A stretch of DNA of 64,000 nt from Icerya purchasi (Eukaryota; Arthropoda; Insecta; Hemiptera; Monophlebidae), in assembly GCA_039619475.1 (NCBI GenBank), contig CM077115.1, positions 29,153,083-29,217,082 of the forward strand. Reading direction: 5' to 3'. Of the stretch, positions 57,952 to 64,000 are shown one piece after another. A program made the position numbers and the translations under genes. The notes under the pieces were generated by a model, which saw only the letters and a program-made list of their open reading frames with translations, was not told the DNA's origin and did no database searches. The first letter of the stretch is position 1; each line of letters starts with the position of its first letter.

Positions 57952-59262
57952 TTAAAAATAATTCTTACATATAATTTCAACAACTTTGCCAATTACAGTG
58001 AGAAAACTCTTTTGCTGTATTCCATTAAACTCATTAAAAATAAGTTTAGCTACACGTAAAAGTTTATTTACATCAATAATTCTGAACTTATCTATTAGTG
58101 AAAAAATCTGTGAAAAGTAGTCGGGTGCAGCGCGCGCCGGCTTGTCTTGTCCAGCAACTTGCGCATAAGATCTCTGAGATCCTCCGTATGGAGTGGGACG
58201 AGGAGTCATTAAATGCGGTACCATAGGAGTAACATTTTGGCGAACAAAAGGCCTCTTTTCCTCCCTAGCACGGAAGATACGCAAAAAATGTGTACATTCT
58301 TTGGAGTTAGCAGCATGAGGGCCATTGCAATTAGCGCACTTGCTCGTTTCAGAACTGTTACAATCGCCGGCAGGGTGGGTCAACGCACAGCGAACACATC
58401 TGTCTGGAAGGTTGCAGTTAAGAGAGACATGCCCAAAACGTTGGCACCTGTAACACTGAATAACTGGATTTTTCCGTACATATTTCTCCCATTGAACAAG
58501 ACAGAAATTGACATGTTTAATATTAAAAATATGTTTAATATCTGTGCTAGGTGGAAAGGTAACTAGGAAAACAGAAAGGGGAATCTGTTTGCTACTCTTT
58601 TCGCATTTCTTGGTAAATTGGGTGACACTTAAAATTTTGCAGCGAGATTTAAGGTGAAATTCTATATCTTCAGAGGTGAATGAAGCAGGAAGTCCTTTCA
58701 AAACAAATTTAAGGGCCTTACGCTCTTTTGGTAAATGAGTGTAAAAATGAACCTTGTTGCTTTTAAGAGTCGAAACAACTGTATCGTAATGTATACCGGA
58801 AAAAACATAAATTAAAGTCTTACTACTATAATATTTAATTTTAAATTCTGACTTAAGCAGAACTTCCAAATTTATTATTAGCTGCTTGAGATTAATCGAG
58901 CAATCAGAATGCATAATAATAATTGGGGGGTATTTCGTTTTGGGAACAACATCATCGTTAAACAAAACATGCTTCACTGTATCTTCTTCAGCTTGCAACG
59001 GGTTGAATCGATTAGAAGTAATTATTACCTGACCTTTATCTATTTTCGTCTTCTTTGTTGCGCATTTACGTTTTAAAACTGTAGTGAAACTAGAGTCTGA
59101 ATCCTCTTCATATTCGTCTACGTGCGTGACGTATTTATTACTATCGCTACTAGGGCCGGCAACATTGTTTTCATCCTGATCGATCAGGTCATTCATAACT
59201 ACGTCTCGCCTGTTAACCACAGCGTCCGCTGAAGTATTCGCCGAAACGGTCGGCCCCGTCAT
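57952..59262 (-). CDS. Jockey ORF1, zinc-knuckle RNA-binding (Gag-like) protein
   Basis: An intact 436-residue frame starting ATG at 59262. In the family this protein binds element RNA and forms the ribonucleoprotein that carries it back to chromatin. The N-terminal third is acidic and low-complexity (DEYEEDSDSS). A PRE_C2HC-like region with LKFVLKGLPASFTSEDI lies at about residues 184-250. Three zinc knuckles follow: CYRCQRFGHVSLNC (270-283), CVRCALTHPAGDC (289-301) and CANCNGPHAANSKEC (309-323). A basic, proline-containing C-terminal tail follows. The stop TAA at 57954-57952 lies 9 bases upstream of the ORF2 ATG at 57942. No disabling change is seen. Confidence 0.88.
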   Translation of the reverse strand: MTGPTVSANTSADAVVNRRDVVMNDLIDQDENNVAGPSSDSNKYVTHVDEYEEDSDSSFTTVLKRKCATKKTKIDKGQVIITSNRFNPLQAEEDTVKHVLFNDDVVPKTKYPPIIIMHSDCSINLKQLIINLEVLLKSEFKIKYYSSKTLIYVFSGIHYDTVVSTLKSNKVHFYTHLPKERKALKFVLKGLPASFTSEDIEFHLKSRCKILSVTQFTKKCEKSSKQIPLSVFLVTFPPSTDIKHIFNIKHVNFCLVQWEKYVRKNPVIQCYRCQRFGHVSLNCNLPDRCVRCALTHPAGDCNSSETSKCANCNGPHAANSKECTHFLRIFRAREEKRPFVRQNVTPMVPHLMTPRPTPYGGSQRSYAQVAGQDKPARAAPDYFSQIFSLIDKFRIIDVNKLLRVAKLIFNEFNGIQQKSFLTVIGKVVEIICKNYF

Positions 59263-59390
59263 AATCGGACACTAACACTACCAGCTGACCGAGATCAGCG
59301 GTATACGATAACAATTCGAACTAAAAACAATACGAGCTGATAAGCGATACGTGAACGCGAGAACACTAGACAGATACGTATTGTAAATCG

Positions 59391-59401
59391 GTCAACCTAT
59401 G
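59391..59401 (+). repeat. target duplication of the Jockey insertion, right copy
   Basis: An exact 11-bp match to 54878-54888. The Tigger reading continues directly after it. Confidence 0.9.
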
Positions 59402-59983
59402 GGTTAAGGAATCCTAGAGGCCTTAAAAAAAAAATATCGACACCGCCTTTTCACCAGACTAATATCAAGCATTGAAAATGATGAGGACTGTTATCATCAC
59501 TTGGAGTTACCTGAGGGATGGGAAAAGATTAATTCTATTGCATTAGTGCGGTCGTGGAAAATATTATTAGATCATAAAGTCTGTGATAAATTGGATGAAA
59601 TTGACAAACAGTGTAATTTGGACAGTTCAAAAGACAACGAGGAGCTTGCTTCTGTAATAAACAATATTCCAGGATGTGAAACAGGTAGTAATGCGGGTGA
59701 CGTTAAAGAATGGATGGGCAGCGACGAGATCGAAGAAACGGCAGATGAGGATATTGTGGTCATGGTAGTCAACGAGAATCCAGTTGAAGAAGGCATGGAT
59801 AACGAGCTCCTTCATAGTGTTATACCACACGATGAAGGACTACCTTTGCTAGAGTACATTACTCAACAGGAAGAAGCGTCATCGGCTGATATCATTTGTT
59901 TACGCAAGTGGCGAAATATATTGGCAAGGAAGGGAATGCAGCAAAAGACACGGACCTTAATCATGGACTTCTTTAAAAACTAG
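59402..59983 (+). pseudogene. Tigger transposase, 3' remnant
   Basis: The transposase resumes after the Jockey insertion: a codon for Gly, a TAA stop at 59405-59407 where relatives have Gln, then GILEALKKKYRHRLFTRLI and ISSIENDED. It continues ELPEGWEKINSIALVRSWKI through an acidic region (DEIEETADED) to a stop at 59983 after IMDFFKN. The reading frame from 59408 to the end is open for about 190 codons. The premature TAA and upstream Gly substitution each suffice to inactivate the protein. This is the C-terminal part of the Tigger/jerky-type DDE protein. Confidence 0.75.
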
Positions 59984-60152
59984 TTAATGTACACCGTAAG
60001 TTAATTTTCATATTTAGTTTTTTATAGGATAAGTTAATTTTCATTTTTTCATTTAATTTGCAGTATTTATCCTTGAACTGAGGCGTATCGAGATTTTTTG
60101 CTATCCGGACCAGCTGGCCGCCCAATTAATCTAGATAATCGCGAATCGACTG

Positions 60153-61600
60153 TATTTAAAATTAGTCGATCAATGAGCAGTTAAATTGCGTTTATACGAT
60201 GTAGGGAAATATAAAAAATATACAATAAAATAAATAAATAATAAGAAATATAAACATATTTTATAAATGTAATTGAACTTGGCTAATTATTGTTATTTGT
60301 CAGTAACGAAACCGTATTTCATTTTCTTAACGAAACTTTCAAAGTTGGCGAAAAGTTCAAAAAAACGCGAAAATTAACGCCACGAGAAACTTTGAACAAG
60401 GTTAAAAATACGCGGATCCTCGTATATTTCTCTAGTTTAAAATTAGACCCTTGCGGTGCCGGGGAAGTTCGAAAATTTTGAAAAAAATATTTTTTTCCTC
60501 GGGTATGCGATTTGTGGGTGACGAAACTGTATTTCTTTCCTTAATGAAACTTTTGAAGTTGTCGAAAAGTTTAAAAAAAGCTAAAAAATGACACTTCCCT
60601 CTTTGCGGCGCACGAAATCAGATTTCTCTGTTTTGAATTTAGTATTATGTAAATGTATATTATAGTTATCTTAAGTTGACATACGGAATCCTCAGCGCAT
60701 GAAACATCATGCTTGACTGAATTTATTTCATTTATTTACCTTCTTTTTTTATTTACAAATAAAGGAAGCACGATGTGTTTCATTTTGGTGGCTCTGACAT
60801 TTTAGCTTCATTTTTCTGATAATACGCGCTTTTTTATTGATCAGTTTTTATACGTTTATTCGTTTAATTTTTTTTTTACAATATCTATCTTGTTAGGATT
60901 TAAGGATTTTTATTACCAACAGGAATTAAAATCATTTACATCTGCTATATTATATATGTCTTTTCTATTTATTTTCAATAATATTTATCTTACCTTTGAA
61001 AAATATATTAAGTTAGAAAAGTAGGATTTTCTTTTTTTCATTTTTACGAATTTGATATTAAATGTAAAAGAAGAAACATCTGTTTTTGGGTATAATTTTA
61101 TTTTTTAATTATCGCCACCTTTTTTTCAAATAAAAATCTTTTTATTAGTAAACCTACATCAGTTATATAATAGTTAAAATTACTCTCCAAAATCGAATAA
61201 TTTTAATTTTTTTACAGTGGAAAAAAGTTTAAAATGTCAGAGAATTTAATGCATTCCATCATGAGATTGTTGAACTCTCATATTTCGTTTGTTTCGTCAT
61301 TACCATTTTTGCTGAAATAATCTTTATCCGATTTTGTTCCTTCTTGTTTACCATCACGACTGAAAAGTGATTTCAAATATACGTTACTACCTATTGTCCC
61401 CTTTTTTGCTTTTGTTTTATTGGTAGAAATATTCCTCAGTTGTACGGTTGTGTTTACCTCTATTGCGTTTTTATTAGAATTATATGATTTTATAATTTCA
61501 TTTAAAAACAGGTCGTCTTTTTTGTATAATATAATTAATCAACAAGTAAAAAGGTAAATTTGATAAAAATCATATGACATTTACCACGTGTCTAATATTA
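60153..61600. other. AT-rich stretch with an imperfect direct duplication
   Basis: About 76 bp at 60302-60378 (GTAACGAAACCGTATTTC...GCGAAAAGTTCAAAAAAACG) is repeated imperfectly at 60519-60594, a period of about 218 bp. No gene is seen. Confidence 0.5.
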
Positions 61601-61619
61601 TTAGTTTCTAATCAGCAGT

Positions 61620-62700
61620 ATATACTTACTACAGTAATACAGCGTACTTACCTGAAACAAGGGATATCGAACCATTTGAAAAATCTAAATCAAAGTACAA
61701 GGACATAGACTATTTTAATATGCTAGGAAATATCCATATAGATATAGCAAATGAATTTGAAAAGGTTTACCAGAAATATAGCGAAAAAATATTACAAGGC
61801 GTAGTGGAAAAGAAATATCGCCATTATGAACAGATCTATACTGATGGATCATTAAATATAGAAAAAATAAAAATCTGCTTCTGTGCAATATATAATAAAA
61901 CTATAAATAAATATCGAACGTTCCGAATTCCGATGACACACTCGTCATGTACGACAGAATTGTCCGCACTGTATCAAGCAATCGACAAATTCGTAAACAC
62001 TAAAAATATAAATCATAATTTTCTGATATTAACCGACTCACTGAGCGTATTATATAAAATAACAAATGACACAGCCGACAATAATATAGTCGTGAAGATA
62101 AAAAGGAAAATCGAATCTGCAAAAGTAAATCACAATAATCACGTAGTACTCAAATGGACACTAAGGCATTGTGGAATAGAAATATGAATTCGTTGATAAA
62201 TTAACAAGGAAAGTCACCGAAAACCGGAAATGTGAACAAATACAGATTACGTACATACTGTTAAAAATATGGCAACAAACAAACAAAAAATGAATTTTGA
62301 ACAGAATAAACTGCGGAACATATTTCAATATACAAAAAGAGCAACATATCAGGAACCCCCATGGTGGTACCTTCAAGTCGAGGAGAACCTGCCTAGTAAT
62401 TATATAAAGCAAATCATACGGCCTAGAACAGGACATATCGGAATTAAAGAAACTGAACATCATGGAATCATCGGATAAATGCCAATACTGTAATAAAGAC
62501 TACGAGGAAAACATTAATCATATCCTATGGCAATGCACCCGATTCCAAAAACAACGAAAAGAACTCATAAATAAATGAACTCAGGAATGTCATACGCTAC
62601 CGATAAATACAGTATCCATTCTAACAAATCCATTAGGACAGACATGTAAACAACTTTATCAATTCCTCAAAAAATGCAATATTGAACTTTAAAATTTGAA
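61620..62700 (+). mobile_element. non-LTR RNase H and zinc-finger 3' end (I-like)
   Basis: The frame 61720-62187 encodes an RNase HI domain: EQIYTDGSLN (about 61831-61860), SSCTTELSALYQAIDKF (about 61944-61995), LILTDSLSVLYKI (about 62022-62060), and LKWTLRHCGIEI at the end. Asp, Glu and Asp catalytic motifs are all present. The frame then shifts near 62187, and NEFVDKLTRKV-like residues continue. A short frame follows with HIGIKETEH, then a zinc finger DKCQYCNKDYEENINHILWQC (about 62473-62540). It ends in a C-terminal tail near 62690. RT and endonuclease are absent. Different wording from family A shows it is another family. Confidence 0.7.
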
Positions 62701-63640
62701 TACTATATGACGACATATTTAACATATAAACTGGCTAAAAGGTTAAAAGGAGAACTCAAGTCAAAAAAAAAAGTTCAAATAGTAATGTATACGTTAATTA
62801 AATTGAAATTATTTTCTGGTATCAGTAGCGCAGTCAGAAATTTATGTAGTGAGGAGTTATTATTTTCATTTATAAAAATGTGTGATTAATACATATAGAA
62901 AATCGTTATGGAATTACTATTATCACTGAGAGTGTTACAAAATTTTTAATAGTTGACAAACATTAGAAAATAAAACTAAATTACATTATTATTTAGCTTT
63001 TATAAAACTGAATCGAAAAATGGAATAAAAAAGCTCATTTAAAATCATAATTACTATATCGTGTTGACCACGACGCGAGCAGGCCTTCATTTTTAAAAGC
63101 TTTCAAGCTGTACAAGACTGAACTAGTGAACAGTTAAAATTAAAAATAATTATTAATTACAAAAAGTTAATGAACAAAGAACAAATGTTATTTACAAAAA
63201 ATAACTCTCCAAATATATTAGTGTATGCTATTTATTAAACATTTAAAATTTCTATGACGGATGTAATTAGAAACAAAGTTTACAATAAACACTGTGTTTT
63301 AAAATTTTTGTATTTGACGATTCAAAGAGCTTATGCCCTTTGTATCATTCGAAACGTTGATTTATTGTACCATGAATGATTAACGCTTCAGATTCCTTAC
63401 AATAAAATCGGAACATAAAATTAAAATATATAATATTTATATAGTACTTGCGGGCTTCGTTAAATCTGTATTTGGAAATTCATAAAAAAATATTTGTTTT
63501 ATTTATAATTATATTTATGTAAAGATTCTTTCTCTCTTTGGGAAACATGTTTGTCACCGTCCAACAAAAAATGGTCTTCATGTTTCACGTTTAGCTGAAG
63601 ATTATCGATCTTTCTATAACAAATAGTTTCGATCAACATT
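62701..63640. other. AT-rich intergenic stretch
   Basis: No gene, RNA or clear repeat is recognised; the frame 62707-62889 has no known domain. Confidence 0.4.
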
Positions 63641-64000
63641 TTGAAGCTACTTGGAGCCCGAAAGTCTACTCCTATCTCAGCTCTGCACGCAGAGTATCAC
63701 ATTCCTCCCCTTTTCCTTCGATGTTCCTTCTTGGGTTATCGTTTCCTTATCAAACGGTTGCTTATTTCCTCTTGTTCCCTCATTCCTTCTTATTCCTTCA
63801 TCTTGCGTTCCCGGCGTTTTTCTGCTAACAAGACTGGCCGTCTTATCCAGTTTTCTCCGTATATATCTACACTCACATTAAACTCCCTTATTTCTCCATT
63901 CATTTTTCCTCTCTACTTCATCCTATTAACTGCTTTTATTTATCTGTTCCTCCCAAACCTTTTCTTCATCATGTTGTTAGAACAGAATTTCGACAGAATC
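63640..64000 (+). mobile_element. possible family A RT fragment, cut by window end
   Basis: T-rich sequence whose plus-strand reading includes TWSPKVYSYLSSARRVSH. This resembles the region after YLGVxLD in non-LTR RTs. CATGTTGTT near 63971 resembles the family A 3' UTR word. The match is weak, and the element runs out of the window. Confidence 0.3.

Larger units (their letters stand above)
54889..59390 (-). mobile_element. near-complete Jockey-type non-LTR retrotransposon
   Basis: Length is 4502 bp, bounded by an 11-bp target duplication. On the minus strand: a 128-bp 5' UTR (59263-59390), ORF1 (59262-57952), ORF2 in three frames (57942-55165) and a 3' UTR of about 275 bp. It ends in a CTTT-type microsatellite (54889-54904, read as AAAG on plus) rather than poly-A. 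The order ORF1 with zinc knuckles, APE endonuclease, RT and no RNase H matches the Jockey clade. Presence of the full 5' end is unusual among the otherwise truncated non-LTR copies of this window. Confidence 0.88.
54513..60152 (+). mobile_element. Tigger/pogo-like element carrying a nested Jockey
   Basis: The ends are inverted repeats: GAGTGGACTCGCGATTATCC at 54513-54532, and the complement of CAGTCGATTCGCGATTATCT ending at 60152, followed by TA. Between them lies a broken DDE transposase on the plus strand, split by a 4.5-kb Jockey insertion (54889-59390). Without the insertion and one duplication copy, the Tigger would be only about 1.1 kb. It therefore lacks the N-terminal DNA-binding region and the first catalytic Asp: it is internally deleted as well as interrupted. 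Confidence 0.8.

Noticed and set aside
1..64000. Bacterial-type defence, CRISPR or operon structures
   Set aside because: There are no ribosome-binding sites, dense collinear genes or spaced direct repeats; the content is eukaryotic with spliced exons and insect-type transposons.

Overview
This is an AT-rich animal nuclear sequence, almost certainly from an insect. It holds metazoan-type spliced gene pieces and a dense load of decayed arthropod-type transposons. Among these are Jockey, I/R1-like and RTE-like non-LTR retrotransposons, Tigger/pogo, piggyBac and hAT-like DNA elements. There are no operons, bacterial genes, rRNA genes, intact tRNA genes or CRISPR arrays. A hymenopteran or similar insect would fit, but I cannot fix the order from sequence alone.

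One host gene is clearly recognisable. On the minus strand at 24238-24585 lies an exon carrying a complete bHLH domain of the TCF21/musculin class (HLH54F in Drosophila), ending in a perfect splice donor. A second, much weaker host signal is a CCAAT- and GC-box-bearing segment at about 40.56-40.70 kb on the minus strand. It is followed by a short ATG exon ending in GTAAGT at 40520.

Layout: 0-7.5 kb has two hAT-like MITEs with 8-bp target duplications, a piggyBac relic, a SINE copy, a foldback repeat and another TIR element. 7.5-10.4 kb is mostly featureless. 10.4-14.5 kb has a 48-bp tandem repeat and several fragments of one T-rich, RNase H-bearing non-LTR family (here 'family A'). 16-20 kb has a second SINE and an I-clade relic. 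20-22.4 kb has a long inverted repeat overlapping a piggyBac relic. 22.4-25.5 kb is the bHLH neighbourhood. 25.5-27.7 kb has a non-LTR element with an RTE-like fragment nested inside it. 27.7-37 kb has more family A copies, a hairpin-bearing repeat cluster and an RTE-like relic. 37-42 kb has a second foldback copy and the possible promoter. 42.2-45 kb has a family A RNase H gene split by a composite insertion containing a Tigger relic. 47-52 kb has further family A copies and a Jockey-like RT relic. 54.5-60.15 kb has a Tigger element disrupted by a nearly complete 4.5-kb Jockey element with an 11-bp target duplication. 61.6-62.7 kb has an RNase H/zinc-finger 3' end of another non-LTR element.

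Nearly all coding signal is transposon-derived and broken by frameshifts, stops, deletions or catalytic substitutions. The exceptions are ORF1 and the endonuclease part of the Jockey element, which remain open. No host pathway can be reconstructed. The notable structure is the nesting order, the long hairpins and an unclassified double-hairpin repeat family. Family assignments come from motif recognition by eye; no search was run.
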